The notes: generated from the sequence alone by a model not told the origin. A stretch of 64,000 nt of DNA from Streptomyces radicis (GCF_003626575.1 NZ_RBDY01000027.1:1-64000), one strand, 5' to 3'. Numbered from the stretch's first letter, positions 8,030 to 16,301 are shown. Numbers and translations: made by a program.

Positions 8030-8775
8030 CCGAACAGCCCCTCAACGACCTGGTGATCGACGACGTGCGGGTCACGTTCGACGGCTTCGTGGCCGTCGAC
8101 GGCGTCAGCCTGCGCGTCGGCCCCGGCGATCTGCGGTTCCTCATCGGACCCAACGGCGCGGGCAAGACCACCCTGGTGGACGCCATCACCGGACTCACCC
8201 CGGCCACCGGCTCCGTCAGGTTCGGCGGCCGCGAGCTGCTCGGCCGCCCCGTCCACCGCATCGTCCGGCTCGGCATCGGGCGCACGTTCCAGACCGCCAC
8301 CGTCTTCGAGAACCTCACCGTCCTCCAGAACCTCGACATCGCCGCGGGCACCACCCGCCGCCCCCACACCCTGCTGCGCCGCCGCAGGACCGTTCCCGAC
8401 GAGGTGCAACGCGCCCTGGAGACCACGGGGTTGACCGGCCAACGCGACCGCGCGGCAGGCACCCTGGCACACGGTCAGAAGCAGTGGCTGGAGATCGGCA
8501 TGCTGCTCGTGCAGAACGTCCAACTCCTGCTGCTCGACGAGCCGGTCGCCGGGATGAGCCACGAAGAACGCGAGCAGACAGGCCAGTTGCTCCAACGCGT
8601 CGGCGAGGACCGCACGGTCGTCGTCATCGAACACGACATGGACTTCATGCGCGCCTTCGCCGCCAGCGTCACCGTTCTGCACGCCGGGCGCGTCCTGAGC
8701 GAGGGAACGGTCGCCGAGGTGCGCGCCGACCCCCGGGTCCAGGAGGTCTACCTCGGCGAGACGGCGGTGGCCTGA
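8026..8775 (+). CDS. urtD: Urea-type ABC transporter, ATP-binding protein
   Basis: A 249-residue ABC ATPase of the LivG/UrtD type: Walker A GPNGAGKTT, Q-loop GIGRTFQTATVFENLTVLQNL, signature region LAHGQKQWLEIGMLL (the AHGQKQWLEIGM variant is typical of UrtD), Walker B LLLLDEPVAGMSHEE, and H-loop VIEHDMDFMRAFA. It energises transport through UrtBC. The ATG at 8026 overlaps the urtC stop, and the last base of its TGA is the first base of the urtE start codon. Confidence 0.92.
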   Translation: MTEQPLNDLVIDDVRVTFDGFVAVDGVSLRVGPGDLRFLIGPNGAGKTTLVDAITGLTPATGSVRFGGRELLGRPVHRIVRLGIGRTFQTATVFENLTVLQNLDIAAGTTRRPHTLLRRRRTVPDEVQRALETTGLTGQRDRAAGTLAHGQKQWLEIGMLLVQNVQLLLLDEPVAGMSHEEREQTGQLLQRVGEDRTVVVIEHDMDFMRAFAASVTVLHAGRVLSEGTVAEVRADPRVQEVYLGETAVA

Positions 8776-9467
8776 TGCTGGAGATCACCGGCCTGGTCGC
8801 CGGATACGACCGCACCACCGTGCTGCACGGCGTGTCCCTCACCGTCCCCGAGGACGGCGTGGCCACCGTGCTCGGCCACAACGGCGCGGGAAAGTCCACC
8901 TTGCTGCGCGCGGCCGTCGGCCTCATCAGGCCCCGTTCCGGCACCGTCATCCTCGACGGCGAGGACATCACCCGGCTCCCCGCGCACCGGCGGGCGCGGC
9001 GCGGGATCGCGTATGTCCCGCAGGGGCAGCAGAGCTTTCCGCAGCTCACCACCATGGAGAACCTGCGGCTGATCGCCGACGGCCGCCGCGACGGGCGCGC
9101 GGCCCTCGACGAGGCGCTCGACCTCTTCCCCGCCCTCCGCGAGGTGACCACCCGCCCCGCGGGCCTCCTCTCCGGCGGCCAACGCCAGCAACTCGCCCTC
9201 GCCCGCGCCCTGATGACCCGCCCCCGGCTGCTGCTCCTCGACGAGCCGACGGAGGGCATCCAGCCCTCGGTGGTGCGCGAGATCCAGACCACGATCCTCG
9301 ACCTGAGCGGCCGGGGCGGCCTGTCCGTGCTGCTGGTGGAGCAGCACGTCGGCTTCGCCCTCAGGGCGGCGCAGCGGTACTACGTCCTCGAGGCGGGCCG
9401 GATCACCTCCTCGGGCCCCGGCACGGCGGACGCCGAGGCGGCGGTGCGGGAGGCGCTACGGGTGTGA
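8775..9467 (+). CDS. urtE: Urea-type ABC transporter, ATP-binding protein
   Basis: A 230-residue ABC ATPase of the LivF/UrtE type: Walker A GHNGAGKST, IAYVPQGQQSFPQLTTMENL, signature LLSGGQRQQLALARAL, Walker B LLLLDEPTEGIQPSVV (EGIQPS is diagnostic of UrtE), and H-loop VEQHVGFALRAA. It is the last gene of the urtABCDE operon and ends two bases before the convergent lipoprotein array. No urease or amidase genes are in the window, so the metabolic partner is encoded elsewhere. Confidence 0.92.
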   Translation: MLEITGLVAGYDRTTVLHGVSLTVPEDGVATVLGHNGAGKSTLLRAAVGLIRPRSGTVILDGEDITRLPAHRRARRGIAYVPQGQQSFPQLTTMENLRLIADGRRDGRAALDEALDLFPALREVTTRPAGLLSGGQRQQLALARALMTRPRLLLLDEPTEGIQPSVVREIQTTILDLSGRGGLSVLLVEQHVGFALRAAQRYYVLEAGRITSSGPGTADAEAAVREALRV

Positions 9468-9469
9468 GG

Positions 9470-10117
9470 TCAGGCGGGAGCCTCCCACCGGGCGGGTGGC
9501 TCGGGTGTCAGTCCCGATTCTTCGGTGCAGCCGAGCGCTTCGACGACGGCGTGGGCGGCGGAGTTGAGGATGGCGATCATGTCGTCATGATCGGAGCCGC
9601 TGCCGGGGGTCTGGACGGCGAGTTCGCCTTGGAGGAACGCGTCGTCCGGAGCCGCTCCAACCGGGCAGGGCACACCCATCGTCGCGTTCTGGTCGCTGGC
9701 CGAGCCATAGGGAGTGATGTCGTAGTAGGTGGCGTCGGGGCGGGCCCCCGGTGTCGGAACGCGCTCCACCCACGAGAACGTGATCGAGGCGAACGAACGG
9801 GGTGAAGTACTGGGCGTGTAGATCACGCAGAGGTTGGTGGTGATGACATCGTTCTCCATCAGCACGTCCGCGTAGTCCCGCGGATCATAGGAGGGAGCCG
9901 TGTCGATCTCGCCGAACTCCGTTTCTCCGGACCGTGCTTCGAGGCTGTCGGCGCCTCCGGCGAGGGTGCCACGGCAGACCTCGTCGGCTGACATGTCGTG
10001 CACGACCCCGCCGTGGTCCACCTCCTCGTCCCCGCCGCCGGAGGTGCAGGCGGTGGCGCTGAGGAGGAGCGCGCTCATGAGCAGGGTCCGTGTGGACCTG
10101 CTCGCTGGATTCCTCAT
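9470..10117 (-). CDS. Tandem lipoprotein paralogue 1 (last of four)
   Basis: A 215-residue exported protein with a signal sequence (RTLLMSALLLSATAC) and probable lipobox Cys 24. The mature part shares its start (MSADEVCRGTLAGGADSLEAR) and end (DDMIAILNSAAHAVVEALGCTEESGLTPEPPARWEAPA) with three upstream neighbours, but its middle differs. Four further cysteines (EVC, LCVIY, PCPVG, GCTEE) are shared by all copies and could form two disulphides. It starts with ATG 10117 overlapping the stop of a 35-codon mini-ORF. It is the most divergent copy, with an altered acidic linker after the lipobox. Function unknown; a cell-surface partner or immunity protein for the ESX-like effector upstream is one possibility. 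Confidence 0.8.
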   Translation of the reverse strand: MRNPASRSTRTLLMSALLLSATACTSGGGDEEVDHGGVVHDMSADEVCRGTLAGGADSLEARSGETEFGEIDTAPSYDPRDYADVLMENDVITTNLCVIYTPSTSPRSFASITFSWVERVPTPGARPDATYYDITPYGSASDQNATMGVPCPVGAAPDDAFLQGELAVQTPGSGSDHDDMIAILNSAAHAVVEALGCTEESGLTPEPPARWEAPA

Positions 10118-10221
10118 GTGTCGGCCCGGTGCTGCTCCTGGCTGATCGCGATCTCCTCGAGCGCCGTTCGTCGGAAGTCTTCTCCGTCCATCGCGCCTTC
10201 CGGGTCTTCTTGGTCGATCAC
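10114..10221 (-). CDS. Mini-ORF duplicating the effector C-terminal tail (copy 1)
   Basis: Thirty-five codons from GTG 10221 to TGA. The translation contains DPEGAMDGEDFRRTALEEIA and matches the tail of the large effector (DSEGAMDRAGFRRTALEEIA). The GTG overlaps the stop of lipoprotein 2 (GTGA), and the stop overlaps the start of lipoprotein 1 (ATGA). It is either a real small protein, a translational-coupling leader, or a duplication scar kept in frame. Confidence 0.5.
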   Translation of the reverse strand: MIDQEDPEGAMDGEDFRRTALEEIAISQEQHRADT

Positions 10222-10859
10222 GCGGGGGCCTCCCATCGGGCGGGTGGCTCGGGTGTCAGTCCCGATTCTTCGGTGCAGCCGAGTGCGTCGACGACGGTGT
10301 AGGTGGCGGAGTTGAGGATGGCGATCATGTCGTCGTGATCGGAGCCGCTACCGGGGGTCTGGACGGCGAGTTCGGCCCACAGCAGTTCGTCGGGTGGGGC
10401 TGCGCCCACGGGGCAGTTGACGAACATGGCCGCGTACTGGTCGCTGGTCGAGGCGTAGGCGTCCACGTCGTAGTAGGTGAGGCGGCGATCCTCACCCGGA
10501 GTGGGCACCAGGTCGAACCAGGAGAACTTGATGGACGCGAACTCTCCCCGGTCCCTCACCGGCGCGTAGATCACGCAGAGGTTGGTGGGGGTGACGTTGT
10601 TCTCCATCAGCACGTCGGCGTAGTCGGCGGGTGTGTACGAGGGAGCCATGTCGATCTCTCCGAACTCCTCGCTGCGCGCTCGTGCTTCGAGGCTGTCGGC
10701 GCTTCCGGCGAGGGTGCCCTGGCAGACCTCGTCGGCTGTCATGTTGTACTCGTCCTCGTCGGAGCCCTGTTCACCGCCGCCGGAGGTGCAGGCGGTGGCG
10801 CTGAGGAGGAGCGCGCTCATGAGCAGGGTCCGTGTGGACCTGCTCGCTGGATTCCTCAT
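10218..10859 (-). CDS. Tandem lipoprotein paralogue 2
   Basis: A 213-residue lipoprotein, nearly identical to paralogues 3 and 4 over the first 65 residues (signal, lipobox Cys 24, acidic linker, MTADEVCQGTLAGSADSLEA) and the last 45. Its variable centre runs from about residue 95 to 160 (APVRDRGEFASIKFSWFDL and following) and is closest to paralogue 4 (LTYYDVDAYASTSDQYAA shared). It has the same four extra-lipobox cysteines as the other copies. It is translationally linked on both sides to mini-ORFs by 4-base overlaps. Function unknown. Confidence 0.8.
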   Translation of the reverse strand: MRNPASRSTRTLLMSALLLSATACTSGGGEQGSDEDEYNMTADEVCQGTLAGSADSLEARARSEEFGEIDMAPSYTPADYADVLMENNVTPTNLCVIYAPVRDRGEFASIKFSWFDLVPTPGEDRRLTYYDVDAYASTSDQYAAMFVNCPVGAAPPDELLWAELAVQTPGSGSDHDDMIAILNSATYTVVDALGCTEESGLTPEPPARWEAPA

Positions 10860-10963
10860 GTGTCGGCCCGGTGCCGCTCCTGGGCGATCGCGATCTCTTC
10901 AAGCGCCGTTCGTTGGAAGTCCCCTTCGTCCATCGCGCCTTCCGGGTCTTCTTGGTCGATCAC
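10856..10963 (-). CDS. Mini-ORF duplicating the effector C-terminal tail (copy 2)
   Basis: Thirty-five codons, GTG 10963 to TGA 10856, containing DPEGAMDEGDFQRTALEEIA. It has the same GTGA and ATGA junctions to lipoproteins 3 and 2 as the other copies. Confidence 0.5.
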   Translation of the reverse strand: MIDQEDPEGAMDEGDFQRTALEEIAIAQERHRADT

Positions 10964-11601
10964 GCGGGGGCCTCCCATCGGGCGGGTGGCTCGGGTGTCA
11001 GTCCCGATTCCTCGGTGCAGCCGAGCGCTTCGACGACGGCGTAGGCGGCGGAGTTGAGGATGGCGATCATGTCGTCATGATCGGAGCCGCTGCCCGAGTC
11101 GTACATCGTCAACTCCGCCTGTAGCAGCTCATCCTCAGGCGCGGCCCCGACCGGGCAGGTGAGAAGGATCCTCGCATTGTGGTCGCCCGCCGAAGCGAGG
11201 GGGGAGATGTCGTAATAGGTCTGCTCGGGACGCGCACCCGGCTCGGGCACGAGTGCGGACCAGGAGAAGACGATGTTCGCGAACCGGCTGTCGGGCACGA
11301 CGGGCGCGAATATCACGCAGAAGTCGGTCGACACGGTCTCGTTCTCCATCAGCACGTCGGCGTAGTCGGCGGGTGTGTACGAGGGGGATTGCTCGATCTC
11401 TCCGAACTCCTCGCTGCGCGCTCGTGCTTCGAGGCTGTCGGCGCTTCCGGCGAGGGTGCCCTGGCAGACCTCGTCGGCTGTCATGTTGTACTCGTCCTCG
11501 TCGGAGCCCTGTTCACCGCCGCCGGAGGTGCAGGCGGTGGCGCTGAGGAGGAGCGCGCTCATGAGCAGGGTCCGTGTGGACCTGCTCGCTGGTTTCCTCA
11601 T
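10960..11601 (-). CDS. Tandem lipoprotein paralogue 3
   Basis: A 213-residue lipoprotein with the shared N-terminal block (through SEEFGEI) and C-terminal block (SGSDHDDMIAILNSAAYAVV onward). Its central part (EQSPSYTPADYADVLMENET, then APVVPDSRFANIVFSWSALV and TYYDISPLASAGDHNARILL) is the most different from copies 2 and 4. Conserved cysteines are retained. The contrast between near-identical ends and a divergent middle suggests recombination between copies plus diversification of the exposed centre. Function unknown. Confidence 0.8.
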   Translation of the reverse strand: MRKPASRSTRTLLMSALLLSATACTSGGGEQGSDEDEYNMTADEVCQGTLAGSADSLEARARSEEFGEIEQSPSYTPADYADVLMENETVSTDFCVIFAPVVPDSRFANIVFSWSALVPEPGARPEQTYYDISPLASAGDHNARILLTCPVGAAPEDELLQAELTMYDSGSGSDHDDMIAILNSAAYAVVEALGCTEESGLTPEPPARWEAPA

Positions 11602-11705
11602 GTGTCGGCCCGGTGCCGCTCCTGGGTGATCGCGATCTCTTCAAGCGTTGTTCGACGGAAGCCTGCTTCGTCCATCGCGCCTTCCGGGTCTTCTTGGTCG
11701 ATCAC
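11598..11705 (-). CDS. Mini-ORF duplicating the effector C-terminal tail (copy 3)
   Basis: Thirty-five codons, GTG 11705 to TGA 11598, containing DPEGAMDEAGFRRTTLEEIA. This copy is closest to the effector tail. It overlaps the lipoprotein 4 stop (GTGA) and the lipoprotein 3 start (ATGA). Confidence 0.5.
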   Translation of the reverse strand: MIDQEDPEGAMDEAGFRRTTLEEIAITQERHRADT

Positions 11706-12355
11706 GTGGGGGCCTCCCATCGGGCGGGTGGCTCGGGTGTCAGTCCTGATTCTTCGGTGCAGCCGAGCGCTTCGACGACGGCGTAGGCGGCGGAGTTGAG
11801 GATGGCGATCATGTCGTCGTGATCGGAGCCGCTGCCGGGGGTCTGGACGGCGAGTTCGGCCCACAGCAGCTCGTCGGGTGGGGCTGCGCCCACGGGGCAG
11901 TTGACGTACATGGCCGCGTACTGGTCGCTGGTCGAGGCGTACGCGTCCACGTCGTAGTAGGTGAGGCGGCGCTCGTGACCCGGAGTGGGCACCATGGAAG
12001 ACCAGGCGAATTCGATGGTCGCGAAGTCCATGGGATACGCACCCGGCGTGTAGATCACGCAGAAATCGGTGGTGATCACGTTGTTCTCCATCAGCACCTC
12101 GGCGTAGTCGGTCGGAGTGTACGAGGGAGCCATGTCGATCTCTCCGAACTCCTCGCTGCGCGCTCGTGCTTCGAGGCTGTCCGCGCTTCCGGCGAGGGTG
12201 CCTTGGCATACCTCGTTGGCCGTCATGTCGTACTCCTGCTCGCCGGAGTTCTGTTCATCGCCGCCCGAGGTGCAGGCGGAGGCAGCGACGAACAGCGCGC
12301 TCATGAACAGGGTTCGTGTCGACCTGCCCGCTGCGTTCATCATGGCCGTGCTCAT
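11702..12355 (-). CDS. Tandem lipoprotein paralogue 4 (first of the array)
   Basis: A 217-residue lipoprotein whose start ATG 12355 overlaps the stop of the effector gene (ATGA). Its N-terminus (MSTAMMNAAGRSTRTLF) is slightly longer and its signal (SALFVAASAC) differs from the other copies, suggesting it is the parental gene. Centre and C-terminus are close to paralogue 2. The same conserved cysteines are present. Direct linkage to the effector suggests the two products act together, for example as effector and surface partner or immunity protein; this is inference. Confidence 0.8.
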   Translation of the reverse strand: MSTAMMNAAGRSTRTLFMSALFVAASACTSGGDEQNSGEQEYDMTANEVCQGTLAGSADSLEARARSEEFGEIDMAPSYTPTDYAEVLMENNVITTDFCVIYTPGAYPMDFATIEFAWSSMVPTPGHERRLTYYDVDAYASTSDQYAAMYVNCPVGAAPPDELLWAELAVQTPGSGSDHDDMIAILNSAAYAVVEALGCTEESGLTPEPPARWEAPT

Positions 12356-14592
12356 TCCCCGCGTGAGTCGGGCTTTTCCACCATGTTCCGGCCCCCGTCG
12401 TACGCCCTGCTCAGCAGGTCGGCGCTGAGCTGACTCGTATTGGTGTCGACGCCCGGCCCGAGGTCGGTCCAGTACTGATCCTGCATAGTCGCGATCTCCT
12501 CCAACGCCGTTCGACGGAAGCCTGCTCTGTCCATCGCGCCTTCTGAATCTCCCTGGGACACGAGCGCGTCGATGTTCTGGTTGATGAACTCGGCGGCGAG
12601 AGGGCTCGCGCCTCCTGCCACGATCGGCACGACGACGGGTGCCGCGCCTCCGGTCAGCAAGACGGCTGCCCCACCCGCCGCGACGCCGAGCAGCCCACCA
12701 GTGGCCGCCTTCATCCACCCTGCGCTCTGGGCCAACTCTTGCTGCTGCGCCGCCTGGTCCGTCGCGAACTCCTCCTCGACGCGTAGTATTCGCGCCTCAT
12801 CCAGAATCCCCCGCATTTCCGCACCCGTATGGAGCAGCTCGTGCCCTGTCAGAAAGTTGGTGGTGTCATCCGGCGGGAAGGTGCTCATACTTCCTACGGT
12901 GTATGCGAAGACTCCTTGATTGGTCACCGCGTGCGCGGTCTTCGACTCGCCGAGGGCGATCAGGAAGTCGATCGTGGGAAAGTGACCGTTCCGAAGGTGT
13001 CCCCCGTACGACGTCTCGTAGACGTCGGCGACATCGTTCCGTTGCTCGTCCGAATTCGTGGTCACCCAGTAGCCGATGTCGTCCATGTACATCGACGCCA
13101 TCAGGCCCAGGCTCTCGGCCATCTCCGGCTGCTCGTGGATGAGGTCGGGGTCGGCGGTGCCGTAGAGGTGGACGACCTGTTCCATCACGGCCGCCGACTC
13201 CACGCTGCGCATGTCGAGTTGGAGAGCGCTCTCCATGTCCTCGAGGTCGCCGACGGAGAAGCCCGCCGCCGAGCTTCCCGTGGTGGCCGCCAGCAGGGCG
13301 GCGCCGAGCTGGGCCGGGGCTGCGCGGTCCTCGCCGTGGTCCGTCCACCAGTCGCGGTCGACGGCGAGATACTGGAGACGTTCGTTGATCTCGACGTCGT
13401 CCGCCGTCGGATCGAAGCCCTCAGGTGGGGCGAAGAACTCGGTGGCCGCGGCGGGCGCGTGGGACAGGCCGCTGAGGAAACCCACCATGGGGTCGCGGCC
13501 CGGGTCGTCGCCGACGAAGCTCACGGTGGGCCCGCTGTTCATGTCCCACAGCGAGGCGGGGGCGGCACCCGAGTCCCGCTCGTGGGCGAAGAGCGCGTCC
13601 CCGTAGTCGAGGAGGAACGAGTCCTCCCATGTGCCGCCGTGCATCAGCGCGCTGGTGGCGTGGAAGCCCAGCGGGTAGGCGCCGTCGCCGATCGGCTCGT
13701 CGGCGAGGTCGATGAGGTCGCGCTCCCAGCGCTCCATCGCCGCCGAGTCCGACCGGGTCGCCGTGCCGAGGACCGCGCCCAGGCTCGTCTGGAGGGCGCC
13801 CGCCGAGTCCGTCCACTCCTCGCCGCCGTCGCCGCCCGGGGCGTAGGTGCTCAGATCCGACCAGTACTCCAGCACGCCCCGAGGGCCGAGTTCCGTGGCG
13901 ATGTGCTCCGCGAACGCCGGGTCGTCCTGGTGGAGTTCGAGGAGGAGGGCGAGGTCGTTCAGCTCGTCCGCGCTCAACTCCCCGCCCCGCTCCATCAACT
14001 CCAGGGCGCGACGGGCGTCCTCGTGCGCCAGGGTGGCCTGTTGGACCGAGGTGTAGTCGACGGGGGTGAAACGGTCGGGGTCGGTGCCCATCGCCATGCG
14101 CAGGGCCCGGGAGATCTCCGCGTCGTCCTCCGCGACGGTCCGCAGGACGTCGGTGATCCGCTCCGACACCTCGATCACCGCGTCCTGGCGCGTCCTGCGC
14201 GTCTCGGGGTCGAGCCCGGTGAGGTCACTTGTCACCTCGCCGGAGGCGCTGATGTGGACGCCGAGGGCCGGGGCGTCCGTCTCGACCAGGGTCGTGAGCC
14301 GGTCCTTGGAGGTCTTCAGCCGCTGATGGCCGTCGCGCACCAACTCCCGTAGCGTCGCAGCCTGTCTGCGTGCCGCCTCGAACTGCTCACCCTGTTCCGT
14401 GACGAACTCGGTGGTGACATCGGCGTTCTCGCCCCTCCAGTTCGCGCGGCGGGTGCGCCGCACCATGGCCTCGGCGTTCTCCTTCATCTCGTCGAGGCGC
14501 TGGACCTGGAGGTCCCACTCCCCGACGGCCTCGTCCAACTGGCCCAGGGAGAGGTGGAGAAGCTCCTCGAACGTCAGCGAGCCTCGTGCCAT
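12352..14592 (-). CDS. ESX/WXG-like large secreted-effector-type protein
   Basis: A 746-residue protein. The N-terminal 110 residues are helical and WXG100/LXG-like (SLTFEELLHLSLGQLDEA, TRRANWRGENADVTTEFVTE, FEAARRQAATLRELVRDGHQ). The long middle is of the kind annotated DUF6571 in actinomycetes (FAEHIATELGPRGVLEYWSDL, SFVGDDPGRDPMVGFLSGLS). Near the C-terminus (about residues 660-700) is a glycine-rich hydrophobic stretch (ATGGLLGVAAGGAAVLL, PVVVPIVAGGASPLAA) that could insert in a membrane. A 65-residue tail follows, part of which is duplicated downstream. There is no signal peptide, consistent with type VII-like export. No toxin active site was recognised. It overlaps the small upstream partner by 19 bases and is coupled to the lipoprotein array. 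Confidence 0.8.
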   Translation of the reverse strand: MARGSLTFEELLHLSLGQLDEAVGEWDLQVQRLDEMKENAEAMVRRTRRANWRGENADVTTEFVTEQGEQFEAARRQAATLRELVRDGHQRLKTSKDRLTTLVETDAPALGVHISASGEVTSDLTGLDPETRRTRQDAVIEVSERITDVLRTVAEDDAEISRALRMAMGTDPDRFTPVDYTSVQQATLAHEDARRALELMERGGELSADELNDLALLLELHQDDPAFAEHIATELGPRGVLEYWSDLSTYAPGGDGGEEWTDSAGALQTSLGAVLGTATRSDSAAMERWERDLIDLADEPIGDGAYPLGFHATSALMHGGTWEDSFLLDYGDALFAHERDSGAAPASLWDMNSGPTVSFVGDDPGRDPMVGFLSGLSHAPAAATEFFAPPEGFDPTADDVEINERLQYLAVDRDWWTDHGEDRAAPAQLGAALLAATTGSSAAGFSVGDLEDMESALQLDMRSVESAAVMEQVVHLYGTADPDLIHEQPEMAESLGLMASMYMDDIGYWVTTNSDEQRNDVADVYETSYGGHLRNGHFPTIDFLIALGESKTAHAVTNQGVFAYTVGSMSTFPPDDTTNFLTGHELLHTGAEMRGILDEARILRVEEEFATDQAAQQQELAQSAGWMKAATGGLLGVAAGGAAVLLTGGAAPVVVPIVAGGASPLAAEFINQNIDALVSQGDSEGAMDRAGFRRTALEEIATMQDQYWTDLGPGVDTNTSQLSADLLSRAYDGGRNMVEKPDSRGE
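13221..13234. repeat. Palindrome GGAGAGCGCTCTCC inside the effector gene
   Basis: A perfect copy of the 14-bp palindrome that recurs in the polyketide region, here in frame to encode ESAL on the minus strand. It is the only perfect copy seen outside the polyketide cluster. Confidence 0.8.
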
Positions 14593-15035
14593 GACGGGCC
14601 CCCGTCCAGCGCGTCGAGGCGGGGGTTGGAGGCCGGGGCCGAGGCGCCCCTGAGGTCGGCGAGCGTCTCCTGCTCGGTGGCGCTGTGGGCCCGCACGGTC
14701 GCGTCGACATGGCCCGCGATGCGCCTGCACGCCGAACGCAGGGCGTCGGCCTGGGACTGCCAGCGTTCGGCGACCTCGATCAGCGCGTAGCCCGTCTCCA
14801 GGCCGGGCGTGCGCAGGAAGATGCCCGCCACATGGGTGGGGTTCCGCGCCAGAGAGCCGTTCCGGTCGAGCTCGTCGGCCAGCTCGCCCGCCACCTCGTG
14901 GACCGGCCTGAGCTCCTCCCCGGAAACCGCGTAGTCCGCTCCGTCACCTGCCCCGCCGTCGCTGTTCAGCCGCGTCGCGTTGAGCTCGTCCTGGGCCGCC
15001 GCCTGTAAACGGGCCCACTCCTCGTCGAAGGTCAT
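14574..15035 (-). CDS. Small helical ESX-like partner protein
   Basis: A 153-residue, mainly helical protein (DEEWARLQAAAQDELNATRL, VHEVAGELADELDRNG, LIEVAERWQSQADALRSACRRIAGHVDATVRAHSATE) without a signal peptide. It has the look of the small WXG/AG1-like partners encoded directly upstream of ESX effectors in Streptomyces. The start ATG 15035 is preceded by GGAGGGGGG. It overlaps the effector gene by 19 bases, so the two are probably co-translated and may form a complex. No ESX core genes (EccC and others) are in the window. Confidence 0.75.
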   Translation of the reverse strand: MTFDEEWARLQAAAQDELNATRLNSDGGAGDGADYAVSGEELRPVHEVAGELADELDRNGSLARNPTHVAGIFLRTPGLETGYALIEVAERWQSQADALRSACRRIAGHVDATVRAHSATEQETLADLRGASAPASNPRLDALDGGPSWHEAR

Positions 15036-15070
15036 GCGGATTCCCCCCTCCGAGTGAGCATCCTAGAGCG

Positions 15071-16117
15071 TCACCCGTTCTCGGCGCGGTCCTCCCTGGC
15101 GCCGGTCAGGGGGAAGCGGGTGGCCGCGCGGGCGCCCGCCTGGAATCTGCTGACCGCGTCCAAGTCGCGTAGCAGGCCCGCGATGTGGCGACGGCATGTG
15201 CGGACCGACATGCCCAGACGGCGCGCCACCACCTCGTCGGTCAGGCCCTCGGCCATCAGCCGCGCCAGCGACTGCTTGAGGTCGTCCGCCGCGTCCGCGT
15301 AGCCGGGGCCGCCCACGGTGAACGGTGTCGCGCCCTCCCAGAGTTGGTCGAACAGCTCCACCATGAACCGCACCACGTCGCCGTCGCGCACCCGCCGCGC
15401 GGTGGGCTCGCCGCCGTGCTCGGGCAGGTCGATCAGCACGGCGAGCGAGCGGTCGAACACCACGGCGGCCTGCGGGACTTGGCTCAGCGTCCGGATCCCG
15501 GCGCCGCCCCGGGCGAGGCGTGTCGACCTGGCGCGGGCGGCGAAGCCCGTCCTGCTGCGGTGCGGGGACACGACGCGGACCGGGACCTGCCGCTCCAACA
15601 CGTCGAAGCACGGGCTCAACAGCTCGTCGAGCGCGTCCTCTTGACGGTGCCCGGGCCGCAGCACCACCAGCTCATCCCGGCATGTCTCCGCGGCCAGCTT
15701 GAACAGGCCGCGGATCTCCGCGCCGCCGTCCAACGCGTCGATCTCGCCGCCCGCCCCGCCCCCCGCCACCGCGCCGATGCGGTCGCGCAGCCGGTCTGCC
15801 AGCTCCCGCCGCCGGTACATGGCGCGTTCGACCGGCGACACCAGCAGCGCCGTCGCCACCTCGGGAGGTGCGGGCACCAGGCGGCCATCGGCCGCCTCCT
15901 CGGTGCCGAGCAGGCGCAGCTCGACCAGCCGGGTGGCCGCCGCGAGCAGCGTGGCGACGGGCAACCCCAGCTCGGCGGCGGCGGGTTCGAGCGCTCCCAA
16001 CTCCCCCCGGCGGACGGTGTAGTGGTAGAGCGCCGCCGCGTGGTCGTCCATGCGCGCGCCCACCGGTTCGTCCACGTCCGGGGCCAACCCGATCCGCGGC
16101 AGGGCAACCGTAGCCAT
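15071..16117 (-). CDS. LuxR-type transcriptional regulator
   Basis: A 348-residue protein with a C-terminal LuxR-like helix-turn-helix (SLARLMAEGLTDEVVARRLGMSVRTCRRHIAGLL). The N-terminal half contains a TrmB-like winged-helix part (YHYTVRRGELGALEPAAAELGLPVATLLAAATRLVELRLLGTE) and a middle sensor-like part (ELVVLRPGHRQEDALDELLSPCFDVLERQVPVRVV). This architecture is frequent among Streptomyces orphan regulators next to secondary-metabolite clusters. The ATG 16117 follows GGAGGAG. It is divergent from the ACP/ligase operon across a 184-base gap and could control it. That gap holds a small hairpin (CCCCG/CGGGG at 16201-16217) and no recognised operator. Confidence 0.85.
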   Translation of the reverse strand: MATVALPRIGLAPDVDEPVGARMDDHAAALYHYTVRRGELGALEPAAAELGLPVATLLAAATRLVELRLLGTEEAADGRLVPAPPEVATALLVSPVERAMYRRRELADRLRDRIGAVAGGGAGGEIDALDGGAEIRGLFKLAAETCRDELVVLRPGHRQEDALDELLSPCFDVLERQVPVRVVSPHRSRTGFAARARSTRLARGGAGIRTLSQVPQAAVVFDRSLAVLIDLPEHGGEPTARRVRDGDVVRFMVELFDQLWEGATPFTVGGPGYADAADDLKQSLARLMAEGLTDEVVARRLGMSVRTCRRHIAGLLRDLDAVSRFQAGARAATRFPLTGAREDRAENG

Positions 16118-16301
16118 GTCTCCTCCGAAGCCTGTGTGAGAGGGCTCAGCCGGATCACCGTCGCAGAGCCGCTCATCACGCCACTACCCGTCCGCCACCG
16201 CCCCGGCGATAGCGGGGCGAGAGCGCGGTGAGGACGCCGGGTGGTTCGGTCGGGGGCACTGGCGGGTGACCCCGCCGTCCGACGGAGAACATGGTGACGA
16301 G

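Larger units (their letters stand above)
9470..12355 (-). repeat. Tandem array of 742-bp lipoprotein units
   Basis: The lipoprotein start codons lie at 12355, 11601, 10859 and 10117, giving steps of 754, 742 and 742 bases. Each repeated unit carries one lipoprotein gene preceded by a copy of the last part of the effector gene. The duplicated segment therefore began inside the effector's 3' end and ran through the lipoprotein gene. All junctions keep 4-base overlaps. Confidence 0.85.

Noticed and set aside
4708..9467. Branched-chain amino acid (Liv) importer instead of urea importer
   Set aside because: The UrtA-type receptor sequence, AHGQKQWLEIGM in UrtD and EGIQPS in UrtE all favour the urea/amide branch.
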